Source: DASSFG01 sp035547915 (GTDB lineage Bacteria; Planctomycetota; Planctomycetia; Pirellulales; JAICIG01). Taken from it: a stretch of DNA of 64,000 nt. Below the pieces are notes generated by a model. That model made no database searches, was not told the origin of the DNA, and worked only from the letters and a program-made list of their open reading frames with translations. Location of the stretch: NCBI GenBank assembly GCA_035547915.1, contig DASZTS010000015.1, positions 124,001 through 188,000 on the forward strand, written 5' to 3'. Position numbers and translations under genes: made by a program. This document shows positions 24,874 through 33,862 of the stretch, in pieces; position 1 is the first letter of the stretch, and every line of letters starts with the position of its first letter.

Positions 24874-26385
24874 ATGAGCGGCCAGAACAAACCGACGTAC
24901 ATTTTGGCACTCGACCAAGGGACGACGTCGAGCCGAGCGATCGTGTTCGACAAGCGCGGCCTGCCGGTCTCTGCGGCCCAGCAGGAGTTCCGGCAGATCC
25001 TCCCCTCGCCCGGCGCGGTCGAACACGACCCGGCGGATATCTGGTCGTCGCAACTCGACGTCGCGCGGCAAGCGCTCGAACGGGCCTCCCTCACCGCCGA
25101 CCAGATCGCCGCGATCGGTATCGCCAATCAGCGCGAGACGACGATCCTGTGGGAGCGTGAATCGGGCCGGCCCGTGGCGAACGCGATCGTCTGGCAGAGC
25201 CGCATCAGCGCGCCGCTTTGCGATCGCCTCAAACAGCAGGGACTCTCCCAAACATTCCGTGCCAAGACGGGGCTGGTGATCGATGCCTATTTCTCGGCGA
25301 CGAAAATCGCCTATCTGCTGGACACCGTCGAGGGCCTGCGGGAACGGGCCGAGGCGGGAGAGATTCTCTTCGGTACGGTCGATACGTGGCTCATCTGGCG
25401 GCTGACCGGTGGCAAGCTGCACATCACCGACGTGAGCAACGCCAGCCGCACGCTCCTCTACAACATCCATCATCTCGATTGGGACGACGACCTGCTGACG
25501 ATGTTGAATATCCCGCGTGCGATGCTGCCCGAGGTGCGCGACAGCAGCGACGTATACGGCGAGACGGTGTCGGAGCTGTTCGGTCGGCCGATTCCGATCG
25601 CGGCCGCGGCCGGCGATCAGCAAGCAGCCACCTTCGGGCAGGCGTGCTTTTCACTGGGTGAGGCGAAGAACACCTATGGCACCGGCTGCTTCTTGCTTCT
25701 GAACACGGGGCGCCGGCCGGTGGAATCGCGGCACGAACTCTTATCGACGATCGGTTGGCGCATCGCGGGAGAAACGACCTATTGCCTCGAAGGCTCCGTC
25801 TTCGTGGCCGGGGCCGCCGTCCAATGGCTGCGCGACGGCTTGGGTATCATCGAAACGTCGAGCGATGTCGAACGGTTGGCGGCAACCGTGCCGGACGCCG
25901 GGGGTGTCTACCTGGTGCCGGCCTTCGTCGGCCTGGGCGCGCCGCATTGGGACGCGAGCGCGCGCGGTGCCATCCTGGGCATCACGCGCGGGACGACGGC
26001 TGGGCACCTCGCCCGGGCCGCGCTCGAGTCGATGGCCTATCAGTCTCGCGACTTGGTCGAGACGATGGAGCGCGACCTGGGAGAGCCTCTCAAGGAATTG
26101 AAGGTCGACGGCGGTGCGAGCGTCAACGACGGGCTGATGCAGTTCCAGGCCGACCAACTCGGCATGGCCATTCGACGGCCGGCCGTTCCCGAAACGACCG
26201 CGCTGGGCGCCGCCTATCTGGCCGGACTGGCCGTCGGTTATTGGTCCGATCTGGCCGAAATCAAGCGTAACTGGGCACTCGCCCGCGAGTTCATGCCGGC
26301 CATGCCCGAAGAGCGCCGCGCGGCGCTGTATCAGGGCTGGCAGAAGGCCGTCGCTCGCGCCAAAGACTGGGAAACGCCAGCCTGA
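24874..26385 (+). CDS. glpK: Glycerol kinase
   Basis: This 503-residue FGGY-family kinase phosphorylates glycerol with ATP. The N-terminus YILALDQGTTSSRAIVFD is the diagnostic phosphate-binding loop. WQSRISAP, GTVDTWLIWRL, TNASRT-like DVSNASRTLLYN, AGDQQAATFGQACF, YGTGCFLL and the C-terminal KVDGGASVNDGLMQFQAD are all in the expected order. The ATG at 24874 gives the family start (MSGQNKPTYILALDQ); the longer frame overlaps glpD and is rejected. It follows glpD by 61 bp. The two make glycerol catabolism the clearest pathway in this part of the window. Confidence 0.95.
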   Translation: MSGQNKPTYILALDQGTTSSRAIVFDKRGLPVSAAQQEFRQILPSPGAVEHDPADIWSSQLDVARQALERASLTADQIAAIGIANQRETTILWERESGRPVANAIVWQSRISAPLCDRLKQQGLSQTFRAKTGLVIDAYFSATKIAYLLDTVEGLRERAEAGEILFGTVDTWLIWRLTGGKLHITDVSNASRTLLYNIHHLDWDDDLLTMLNIPRAMLPEVRDSSDVYGETVSELFGRPIPIAAAAGDQQAATFGQACFSLGEAKNTYGTGCFLLLNTGRRPVESRHELLSTIGWRIAGETTYCLEGSVFVAGAAVQWLRDGLGIIETSSDVERLAATVPDAGGVYLVPAFVGLGAPHWDASARGAILGITRGTTAGHLARAALESMAYQSRDLVETMERDLGEPLKELKVDGGASVNDGLMQFQADQLGMAIRRPAVPETTALGAAYLAGLAVGYWSDLAEIKRNWALAREFMPAMPEERRAALYQGWQKAVARAKDWETPA

Positions 26386-26478
26386 TCGCGGTTTTGTCGT
26401 GCGTCCCTCGGTCGATGGCCGTGACGTAAGCTTGAGGGAACCGCACGATTACCCCCTCTTTGCCGACATCGACCGCAC

Positions 26479-27705
26479 ATGACCAAGAACGGGCACCGGC
26501 TGGTCACGATCCGTTCGACCGACGAATTGCGATCGGTCTCGGCGGCGTGGGACGACCTCTGGCTGGCCAGCGAAGTAAGATCGCCGTTGGCGCGGGCCGA
26601 GGCGATCGTTCAGTGGGTCGAGCGGTTCGCACCGGATGCCACCGTGACCTGCTTGGCCGTCGAAGCCGCCGGCCGGTTTGTCGCGGGCCTGCCGTTGGTT
26701 GGCCGCCGCCTCGGAGGTCTCGTCGAGATCGGCGGACTGGCGGCAAACTGCTGGGCGCTGTGCGGCGACTTGCTGATCTCTGCCGCAGAGGAGTCGGACG
26801 ATGCGCTCGATCGACTCCTCAACGGAGTCGCCGACCTCGACTGGCCGCTCATCCGCCTACAACCGATAGTCTGCACGGCGCCTCGCTGGCGCGCGTTCGC
26901 CGCCGCCGCCCGTCGACATGGTCTGGAGATCGCCGCCTCCTCCACCGACGTGGTCGGGCAGGTTGAAATCGCGGGTGAGTGGCAAGACTATCAGCAGCGG
27001 TTGGCGGGCAACCATCGCCGCCACATGCGCAAGGCAGCGAAGCGGGCGAAGGCGGGTGGCCGACTGTCGCTCGAGGTGCACACTCAGTTTGATCGCGGCA
27101 CGATCGCCGATCTTTTGCGCCGCGGCTGCGAACTCGAGGATCGCAGTTGGAAGGGATCGGCCGGCACATCCATTCTGCGTGTGCCCGGCATGTTCGAGTG
27201 GTTCCTCGAACAAGCCCAGCAACTCGCCGCTTGCGGACAGTTGCAACTCACGTTTCTCGAACTCGACCGCCGACCGATCGCGTTCGAATATGGTTATCGG
27301 GCCAAGGCCACATACTTTTCCCACAAGGTCGGTTACGATCCGGCCTTTGCCGACCTGAGCCCCGGCCAACTGCTGCGGAGCCTGCTCCTCGAGCGGTTTT
27401 TTCAGGATGACCGAGTCCGAGTCGTCGACTTCTGGGGCCCGCTCAGCGACGCCACCGGAAAATGGGCCACGAGTTGTTATCCGGTCGGAAGCCTAATCGT
27501 TGCCCCGGATCGATTGCTCAGCCGACTTGCCCTGCGGGGTTACCGCACCTTACGCCCCTACTGGCGCAGGTCGCGACATAATCGACCGATCACGAGACCG
27601 GAGCACGATTTACCGTCGTTGAACATAGGCCCGCCCGACGAGCACGTACTGTCCGCCGAGGGGGCGGTCGGGCTTGACAGTTCTCCAGCAATGAGTCAAA
27701 CCTAG
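26479..27705 (+). CDS. CelD/BcsL-like GNAT acetyltransferase
   Basis: This 408-residue cytoplasmic protein has the architecture of the CelD/BcsL acetyltransferase family (Acetyltransf_6), related to FemAB. An N-terminal substrate-side half (about 1-165) precedes the GNAT half, which contains the conserved LAGNHRRHMRKAAKRA (about 176-191), the helix RGCELEDRSWKG, and LTFLELDRRPIAFEYGYR with AKATYFSHKVGYDPAFADLSPGQLL near 275-300. Such enzymes are generally linked to exopolysaccharide or cellulose decoration. It follows glpK by 93 bp, but the functional link is weak. Confidence 0.8.
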   Translation: MTKNGHRLVTIRSTDELRSVSAAWDDLWLASEVRSPLARAEAIVQWVERFAPDATVTCLAVEAAGRFVAGLPLVGRRLGGLVEIGGLAANCWALCGDLLISAAEESDDALDRLLNGVADLDWPLIRLQPIVCTAPRWRAFAAAARRHGLEIAASSTDVVGQVEIAGEWQDYQQRLAGNHRRHMRKAAKRAKAGGRLSLEVHTQFDRGTIADLLRRGCELEDRSWKGSAGTSILRVPGMFEWFLEQAQQLAACGQLQLTFLELDRRPIAFEYGYRAKATYFSHKVGYDPAFADLSPGQLLRSLLLERFFQDDRVRVVDFWGPLSDATGKWATSCYPVGSLIVAPDRLLSRLALRGYRTLRPYWRRSRHNRPITRPEHDLPSLNIGPPDEHVLSAEGAVGLDSSPAMSQT

Positions 27706-27945
27706 CGTAGCGCACGCCCGGGCGCTGTGGCCCGAGTCCGATGTGCCGAATGATTCGGCTGGCATGATTGACGGCGGCTGCACCGGCGGAGACTTTCCGG
27801 CGGTCGGCGCAAAACTTGCCCGATGCGATGGGCGGCCTACGGCCGTCCACACCTCGAATGTGCATCGGGAGTGTATGGCGACAAGGACGTTGGCTCTGTC
27901 GATTCCCCTTTTTGCGTTGGGGAAGACAATCGAAGGATCGATGGC

Positions 27946-28470
27946 ATGCTGCGAATTCCACGTTTGATGGGCTGGCCCCTGGCCCTCGTTACCGTGCTCT
28001 GCGCCGGGTGCGAAATCCGCGATGCCTCGCCCGAGGCGCATACGGAAGTACGGGAAAAGGAACACAAAGCCGGCTCGATGCGCGGTGGCGCAGAGCACCA
28101 CCCGATCGCCTTCGTCGATGGCTTCGAACAGGGCAGCCAACTGGCCCGCGCCGAGCAGAAGCCGATGCTGCTGTTCTTTACGGCCACCTGGTGCAAATAC
28201 TGTCAGCAGATGGCCAAGGAGACGCTCGTGCACAACGGCGTGGTGCAACTCTCCCAAAAGTTCGTATGCGTGCGGATCGATGCCGACGCCGAGCCCGAAG
28301 TCTGCCGGGAGTTCGACGTCAGAAGCTTCCCGACCGTGCAATTCGTTTCGGCCCGAGGCGTGCGCATCAACCGGGTGACGGGCAAGCAGCCCGCCCAACG
28401 ATTCGCTTCGCAGATGGAGGCCGCGCTACAAGCGATCTCGCGCCGGCCCGAACGAACCATCCCGCGTTAG
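27946..28470 (+). CDS. Thioredoxin-family lipoprotein (single-domain disulfide protein)
   Basis: This 174-residue protein has a hydrophobic leader (LMGWPLALVTVL) ending at CAGC, consistent with a lipoprotein cleavage site although the -3 residue is unusual. The mature part is a thioredoxin fold with the active site ATWCKYCQQM (about residues 81-90) and the cis-Pro motif SFPTVQF. DsbD-gamma/YyaL-like proteins have the same WCxxC and length, so it probably reduces or isomerises disulfides in the periplasm. GAAGGA-type spacing (GAAGGATCG, 27932-27940) supports the ATG at 27946 rather than the longer frame from 27823. Confidence 0.82.
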   Translation: MLRIPRLMGWPLALVTVLCAGCEIRDASPEAHTEVREKEHKAGSMRGGAEHHPIAFVDGFEQGSQLARAEQKPMLLFFTATWCKYCQQMAKETLVHNGVVQLSQKFVCVRIDADAEPEVCREFDVRSFPTVQFVSARGVRINRVTGKQPAQRFASQMEAALQAISRRPERTIPR

Positions 28471-28544
28471 CGCGGCTTGCCCTCTCTGGCGAAGACGGGC
28501 TACCATAAACCGACCTGACAATTCTGCTTGGAGTGGTGTGAGGC

Positions 28545-29699
28545 ATGGGCGCGAGCGGACAAGCGCGCGGCGACAAGAAGGCGAGTTCCAAGGCAAGGGA
28601 GTGGGCTCCCTTGTTCTGGACCGGCATGGATTTTTTTGGCTGGCTGCGCCTGCTTGCTCGCAACCGCTTCGCCGTGCATTGGACGCGGTGGCACCAGGCG
28701 GCGCTGCTCACCGCGGCCAGCCTGTTTCACACGCTGTATCGCTGGTGGCAGTGGCCTTGGATCGGGTGGCGCGCCAGCCGCACCAAGATCGTGGAAGAGC
28801 CGATCTTCGTCATCGGCCATTGGCGCGCGGGCACCACGCTGTTGCACGAACTGATGGTGCTCGATGAACGGCATACCTCACCGACGACCTACGAGTGCCT
28901 GGTGCCGAACCATTTCTTGAGCACCGAGGAATTCTCGCGGCGCTTTCTCAATTTCTTGCTCCCGGCGCACCGGCCTATGGACAACATGGCGGCCGGTTGG
29001 GACCGCCCGCAAGAGGACGAGTTCGCGCTGTGCAATCTCGGTCTGCCCTCGCCCTACCTGACGATCGCCTTCCCCAATCACGGTCCGCAGTATGAAGAGT
29101 ATTTGACTCTGGATGGGCTTTCGCCGCGCGAGTTGGAACGCTGGAAACGAGTCCTGGTACGTTTCCTTCGCGAGATCACCTTTCGGCGCCCGAAGCGCAT
29201 CGTGCTCAAAAGTCCGCCTCACACCTGCCGCATCAAGACGCTGCTCGAGATCTTTCCCAACGCCCGGTTCGTGCATATCGTGCGCGATCCGTTCGTGCTC
29301 TACGCGTCGACGTATAACTTGTGGAAAACCCTCTACCGCAAGCACGGCCTGCAAAAGCCGACCTTCGCCGGGTTGGAAGAGCACGTCTTGCGCACCTTCG
29401 AGCGAATGTACGAGAAATTCGAGGCCGAGCGCGACCGGATCGACGCGGGGCGGTTTTTTGAAGTACGCTACGAAGATCTCGTGCGCGACCCGATCGCATC
29501 GATGCGATCGATCTACGAAAAGCTCGGGCTGGGCGGCTTCGACGCCGTACTTCCCGCGCTCGAGAGCTATGTCGCTGCCACCGAGGGTTACCAGACGAAC
29601 AAGTACGAAATCTCCGACGAAGCCCGCCAACAGGTTTCGCAGCGCTGGGCCGACTTTATTCGGCGTTACGGGTATTCGCCGGAACCCGCGGCGGTGTAG
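28545..29699 (+). CDS. Sulfotransferase family protein
   Basis: This 384-residue enzyme uses PAPS as sulfate donor. A single hydrophobic/amphipathic N-terminus (about 23-35, PLFWTGMDFFGWLRL) may anchor it to the membrane. The 5'-phosphosulfate loop is IGHWRAGTTLLHEL (about 89-102), the 3'-phosphate motif is HIVRDPFVLYASTY (about 245-258), and KSPPHTCRIKTLLEIFPNA lies between. YECLVPNHFLS and DRPQEDEFALCNLG are typical of the planctomycete and cyanobacterial lipid or polysaccharide sulfotransferases. The acceptor is unknown. It ends next to a transposase remnant. Confidence 0.88.
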   Translation: MGASGQARGDKKASSKAREWAPLFWTGMDFFGWLRLLARNRFAVHWTRWHQAALLTAASLFHTLYRWWQWPWIGWRASRTKIVEEPIFVIGHWRAGTTLLHELMVLDERHTSPTTYECLVPNHFLSTEEFSRRFLNFLLPAHRPMDNMAAGWDRPQEDEFALCNLGLPSPYLTIAFPNHGPQYEEYLTLDGLSPRELERWKRVLVRFLREITFRRPKRIVLKSPPHTCRIKTLLEIFPNARFVHIVRDPFVLYASTYNLWKTLYRKHGLQKPTFAGLEEHVLRTFERMYEKFEAERDRIDAGRFFEVRYEDLVRDPIASMRSIYEKLGLGGFDAVLPALESYVAATEGYQTNKYEISDEARQQVSQRWADFIRRYGYSPEPAAV

Positions 29700-30110
29700 C
29701 CGCAGAGAATGCGGTTCATGGTGGACTGGCAGGACGGCGATCGCCGCTGGGCGAAGATCTGGGCGATCTCGTGCGCGGCGTGGCTGGCGTTGGCGACGGT
29801 CAGATTGCTCCGCTCAACGTGAGAGGTGCATATCGTGTGTTCCCCATCCTTGCCTATGCCGCGTCGGCCCGTGCGCTTCGTGCCGACCAGCTCACTCGGC
29901 TGGTAGACGATCCGGGCATTCCTGCAATCCTTTATGATGGTCCCGAACTTCGCGTGGGGGCCAAAGCACAAATCAACCGCCTCCGGGTAGGCTGCGAATC
30001 CATCGGTCGATAGCTGAACCACGCGACGATAGCCACCGAGCCCGTAGCCGTGCGCGTCGCTGGCGTGAGTACCGGGGAACCCACGACCGGATCGCCGCGT
30101 AGTGCAATCT
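29700..30110 (-). pseudogene. Remnant of an IS1-type DDE transposase
   Basis: The minus strand encodes VQLSTDGFAAYPEAVDLCFG (near 29960-30020) and then TSHVERSNLTV (near 29800-29826), two motifs of the IS1-type transposase catalytic domain in the correct order and spacing. They carry the second catalytic Asp and the final Glu. The N-terminal third is missing (an in-frame stop occurs near 30120), and after NLTV the frame loses the expected Arg-rich helix, so the 3' part is frameshifted or decayed. No terminal inverted repeats are evident. It lies between the sulfotransferase and DUF1501 genes, so this 450-bp gap is a decayed insertion and not a functional gene. Confidence 0.65.
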
Positions 30111-30149
30111 CAGACGGTGGCGTTGGCGAGCTTTTCGAGAGGTGAGGAA

Positions 30150-31475
30150 TTAGCCGGTTTCAGCGCCGGAACCCGTGAGAGCTGCCACGGGGTTTCCCTT
30201 CTTGAAAATGGGGATGGGTCGGCCGCTACGAGTCGAAACAGCGTGCGAAGGCGGGAAGCCGAGTTGCTCGAGGATCGTCGCACTCAGGTCGTCGGGGGAG
30301 CAGCGACCGCTAGCCGGTTCGAAACCCTCAGAATCGGTCGAGCCGTATGCCCGCCCGCGGTGAAATCCGCCTCCCGCGACAAGCGAAGTCATAGCCCTGG
30401 CCCAGTGGTCGCGGCCGCTGGTGCTGTTCACTCCCGGAGTCCTACCGAATTCGCCTGTACAATACACGATGGTCTCATCCAGTTTCCCACGGTCTTGCAG
30501 GTCGGTAAGGAGGGCGGCGAGTCCTTGATCGAGTTGTGGCAGCAAGGTCTGCCGCAAGCGCGTGAAATTGTTCGCGTGTGTGTCCCAGTCGCCGAACCCG
30601 ATTGTCACGAAACGGGCTCCGGCTTCGATGAGTCGGCGAGCGGCCAGGGCATGAAGCCCGAAGCTCGATCGTCCGTAAGTGTCACGCACCGATTCGGGCT
30701 CCTTCTCGACGCAAAGTGCCTGGTTGACCTTGTCCGACAGCAGGATGTCGACTGCCTCGGATTGAAACCGATCGAGCTGGGCGGGCAGATCGGACGAAGC
30801 CCCGTCGAGGCGGCGATCGATGCGGTTTCGGATGGCGACTCGCCTGGCGAGATCTTCGGCCGTGAATCCATCGGGCAGACCGATCGTATCGGCGGCGCGC
30901 TTTTCGGCTTGTTCGCCGACCCCCGCGATGGCGAACGGATCGAACGCCGTGCCAAGATCGCCGGCGGCTCGTGCCGGCACGTTGCCCAACGTAGCGTAGG
31001 CCGGCATGCCGCGATTCGAGCCACACAATTTAGCGGTCAGCGATCCCAACGAGGGATAGGCCACCGAGGGCGATGGCGCATTGCCTGTCATTACATAGCT
31101 CTGCCCTTGCGTGTGCTCCGCGATCGTGTGCGATACCGACCGCACGAGCGTCAACAGCTTCATGGCTTGCGCGACGTGAGGCATGTGTTCGCAAATCTGA
31201 ATCCCGGCGACCGATGTCTCGCGTGGTTTAAACTCTCCGCGAATCGCGTCAGGCGCATCGGGCTTCATGTCCCACATGTCGATCGTTGACGGGCCGCCTG
31301 TCAGGAACACCATGATCACGTTGGCCGCCTGTGGCGCCTTCTGGGCCACAGGCTCTTCGGATTTGAGTCTCAAGGCCTCGTTGAGCGAGAGGCCCGCCAG
31401 GCCGGCCGTGCCGACTCGCAGGAAAATACGACGGGACGGGCGATGCGACCAGCGTTGACAGGTAGAAGGGAACAT
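30150..31475 (-). CDS. DUF1501 protein, Tat-exported
   Basis: This 441-residue protein of the planctomycete DUF1501 family is related to the alkaline-phosphatase/sulfatase superfamily by fold. A twin-arginine leader (PSRRIFLRVGTAGLAGLSLN, about residues 13-32) implies export in a folded state. VIMVFLTGGPSTIDMWDMKP, then HMPHVAQAMKLLTLVRSVSH and IVYCTGEFGRTPGVN with GRDHWARAMTSLVAGGG are conserved family blocks carrying the likely metal ligands. GAGGAG 8 nt before the ATG supports the start. It is the last gene of the blaI-blaR1 operon, 15 bp after the DUF1549/1553 gene, its usual partner in planctomycete genomes. Confidence 0.9.
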   Translation of the reverse strand: MFPSTCQRWSHRPSRRIFLRVGTAGLAGLSLNEALRLKSEEPVAQKAPQAANVIMVFLTGGPSTIDMWDMKPDAPDAIRGEFKPRETSVAGIQICEHMPHVAQAMKLLTLVRSVSHTIAEHTQGQSYVMTGNAPSPSVAYPSLGSLTAKLCGSNRGMPAYATLGNVPARAAGDLGTAFDPFAIAGVGEQAEKRAADTIGLPDGFTAEDLARRVAIRNRIDRRLDGASSDLPAQLDRFQSEAVDILLSDKVNQALCVEKEPESVRDTYGRSSFGLHALAARRLIEAGARFVTIGFGDWDTHANNFTRLRQTLLPQLDQGLAALLTDLQDRGKLDETIVYCTGEFGRTPGVNSTSGRDHWARAMTSLVAGGGFHRGRAYGSTDSEGFEPASGRCSPDDLSATILEQLGFPPSHAVSTRSGRPIPIFKKGNPVAALTGSGAETG

Positions 31476-31490
31476 CGACGTGCTCCTCGG

Positions 31491-33857
31491 TCAGTGGTTT
31501 GTCGAAAACTCTCGCGTATTGATGATGCCCCAGAGAACATCCGTGAACCCCGCGCTGCGGTCGGAGGCAGCCGAGACTTGCGAATCGAGGTAGGCAAGTT
31601 CGTCTTCGTCCGGAAAACGTGAGAGCGTCGCCAGATATAGCTCGGTCAGGATCGTCCGGTTATCGCTCCCCTCGGCGAGCAGGCGAGCCAGCCGCCCCTG
31701 GGAGATCTTGGCTATCACTCTCGGGTCGCTCATCAGGTAAATCGGCTGGCGGATCGACGGGCCGAGTGCGCGGTCGCAATCGCACAACGAGCGGCGGTCC
31801 GGCCGGCCGAGGAAGCGAAACACCGTGTCGAGATCGGTTCCGTTCAGGCGATTGGGAGCCACGTCGTAGGCCGTGCTGCCACCGGGCACATCGGGGCCGA
31901 AATCGTCCATCGTTTCCAAAGCGGTATTCAGTGCGTCGATGAGTGTCTCGGCCGGAAGCGGTCTCACAGACGCGTGGCTGAAAGCTCGCGAGTCGGCCCC
32001 GTTGTTGGCGACGGAGCGGGTCGAACGCTGATAGGCATTGGAATTCAGGATCAGTCGCTCGATATGTGCGATGTCATACCCGCACCGCACGAACTCCGCC
32101 GCGAGCCGGTCGAGCAGGGAAGGATGGCGCGACGGGTTGGAAGCCGACATATCGTCGACCGGTTCCACCAGGCCGGCCCCAAAGTATTTGGCCCAGATGC
32201 GATTGACGAAGCTCTTGGCGAAGTAGGGATTATTGGGTTGCACGAGCCAGTCAGTGAAACTGTTGCGAGCGTCGGACGAATCGTCGAGCACGGGGCCGCC
32301 GGGAGCCGTCGGCAGCGCGCTGGCTTCGGCCGCGGCATCCACCAGCGGGCGCCGACTGGCGCTGAGATAGACCTCCTGTAGTCGGGGAAGCGGCGGATAC
32401 GTGACACCGGACCCGCGATTCTGCCGACGGATCTCCAACTGGCGGTTAATCTCGCTCCGCAACTCCGTAGAGCTGTCGAAACGCACTCGCGAGAGTATCT
32501 GCGCGAATCCGGCAAAGTCGCGCTGAGACCAACGGTCGTAGGGATGATGGTGGCAACGAGCGCAGTGCAATCGCAACCCGAGGAACGCCGAAGCCGTCAG
32601 CTCCGCAAAATCCTCGATCGGAGTCGGACCATCGGCGCCTATCCGACGCCAATAGAGGTCGAGTTCGCGGCGTTGGCAATAGTCCGATTCAAACGAGACC
32701 AGGGCCCCGTTCTCGCGCCTGATTTCGTCTTCGACCCAACGTTCAATCGTCTCGCCGCCGCGGCTCGTGGCGCACAGCACGGCACGAGCTATTTCGTCAT
32801 AGCGCACATTCTCGGCGAACCGGTGGCGGAACCAGTCATGCCACATCTTGGCCCGCTTGGGGCGCAGTGCCGCGGGCGATTCCATCGTATCGACGTTGCA
32901 TGCCGTCACGTCGCACATCTTCGCCGCCCAGACAGTAGCCCGCCTCGGGTGCGCCAGCAGGCGATCGGTCGCGCGAGCCCGTTTGTCCAAGTCATCATCT
33001 GCCAGGAAATCGCGAACGTCCCCGACGTTGGGAAGGGTGCCCAAAACGTCGAGCGTCGCGCGCCGGAGGAATTCCGCGTCCGACGACGAGGGGGACGAGG
33101 CCAGGCTCAGCAGATCGAGTCGCCCATCGATTTCCTCGTCGATCAGGTTAGCCGGTGAGAGGTGTGGCGACGGTCCGTCTGCCGGCGGAAAGGGAACGAC
33201 AATCGAAGCGTGAACGAACATCCCTCTATACGAGGCGATGATCGACGTGTATCCCGGACCGACCGCGGCGACCCGACCATCAGCATCGACGGTCACCACC
33301 GTTTCGTCGGTCGGGCGGAATTCGCTGAAGGCGGTCGTCGTCTCGCTCGTGCCGTCGGCAAACTGAGCGACTACCGAGAGCGGCAGAGAATCACCCGGCG
33401 CGAGCCGCACGGACGCGGGCTCGACGACGAGCCGGTGCACGTGACCGCGATTGGCCGTGTATCGCGCGCCGTCGGCGATCCAGCGACGAATGATCGCATA
33501 CTCCCACGAATCTTTGGGCAACCGCAGCCCTCCCTCGTGGTCCACTCGTTGCGACGGCTTGGCCAGAATCAGGCTCTCATCGGGCGCATCGACCACGACG
33601 CGTCGCGTCTTGATGTCGCCGGTGATGGCCGTGAAATCGTTGGCGGGCGACTGGCCGAAGAGACTGAGACGGAATCCGCCCTGACCCTCGAACGAGCCAT
33701 GACATGCGCCGGCATTGCACCCGAGCCGCCGGAAGAGGACCGAGACGTGCCGCTCGAAGTCGACGTTCGCCACGTTCGGCCTCTCTTCACCGCGGAGCAT
33801 CGGGGCCACGTTGGCAAGCGCAACGACAAGCGCGATCACCGACGGCCGGATCGGCAT
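31491..33857 (-). CDS. DUF1549/DUF1553 protein with N-terminal CX4CH motif and Ig-like domain
   Basis: This 788-residue exported protein has a signal peptide (SVIALVVALANVAPML). The cytochrome-like N-terminal region has CNAGACH (C47-x4-C52-H53), an atypical heme-type motif common in this family. A BIG2-like Ig domain (about 135-225, SETTTAFSEFRPTDETVVTV) follows. The DUF1549 region contains HCARCHHHPYDRW, a true CxxCH, and the C-terminal DUF1553 region contains FVNRIWAKYFGAGLVEPVDD. The family is presumed to bind c-type heme in the planctomycete periplasm, but its reaction is not known. It starts 5 bp after the blaR1-like gene and precedes DUF1501 by 15 bp, so it should be controlled by the BlaI-type repressor. 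Confidence 0.9.
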   Translation of the reverse strand: MPIRPSVIALVVALANVAPMLRGEERPNVANVDFERHVSVLFRRLGCNAGACHGSFEGQGGFRLSLFGQSPANDFTAITGDIKTRRVVVDAPDESLILAKPSQRVDHEGGLRLPKDSWEYAIIRRWIADGARYTANRGHVHRLVVEPASVRLAPGDSLPLSVVAQFADGTSETTTAFSEFRPTDETVVTVDADGRVAAVGPGYTSIIASYRGMFVHASIVVPFPPADGPSPHLSPANLIDEEIDGRLDLLSLASSPSSSDAEFLRRATLDVLGTLPNVGDVRDFLADDDLDKRARATDRLLAHPRRATVWAAKMCDVTACNVDTMESPAALRPKRAKMWHDWFRHRFAENVRYDEIARAVLCATSRGGETIERWVEDEIRRENGALVSFESDYCQRRELDLYWRRIGADGPTPIEDFAELTASAFLGLRLHCARCHHHPYDRWSQRDFAGFAQILSRVRFDSSTELRSEINRQLEIRRQNRGSGVTYPPLPRLQEVYLSASRRPLVDAAAEASALPTAPGGPVLDDSSDARNSFTDWLVQPNNPYFAKSFVNRIWAKYFGAGLVEPVDDMSASNPSRHPSLLDRLAAEFVRCGYDIAHIERLILNSNAYQRSTRSVANNGADSRAFSHASVRPLPAETLIDALNTALETMDDFGPDVPGGSTAYDVAPNRLNGTDLDTVFRFLGRPDRRSLCDCDRALGPSIRQPIYLMSDPRVIAKISQGRLARLLAEGSDNRTILTELYLATLSRFPDEDELAYLDSQVSAASDRSAGFTDVLWGIINTREFSTNH

Positions 33858-33862
33858 GTTGC

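Noticed and set aside
26386..26410. CGGTTTTGTCGTG after glpK as a fifth copy of the dispersed repeat.
   Set aside because: Only about ten bases match one end; the hairpin, the other end and the spacing are missing.
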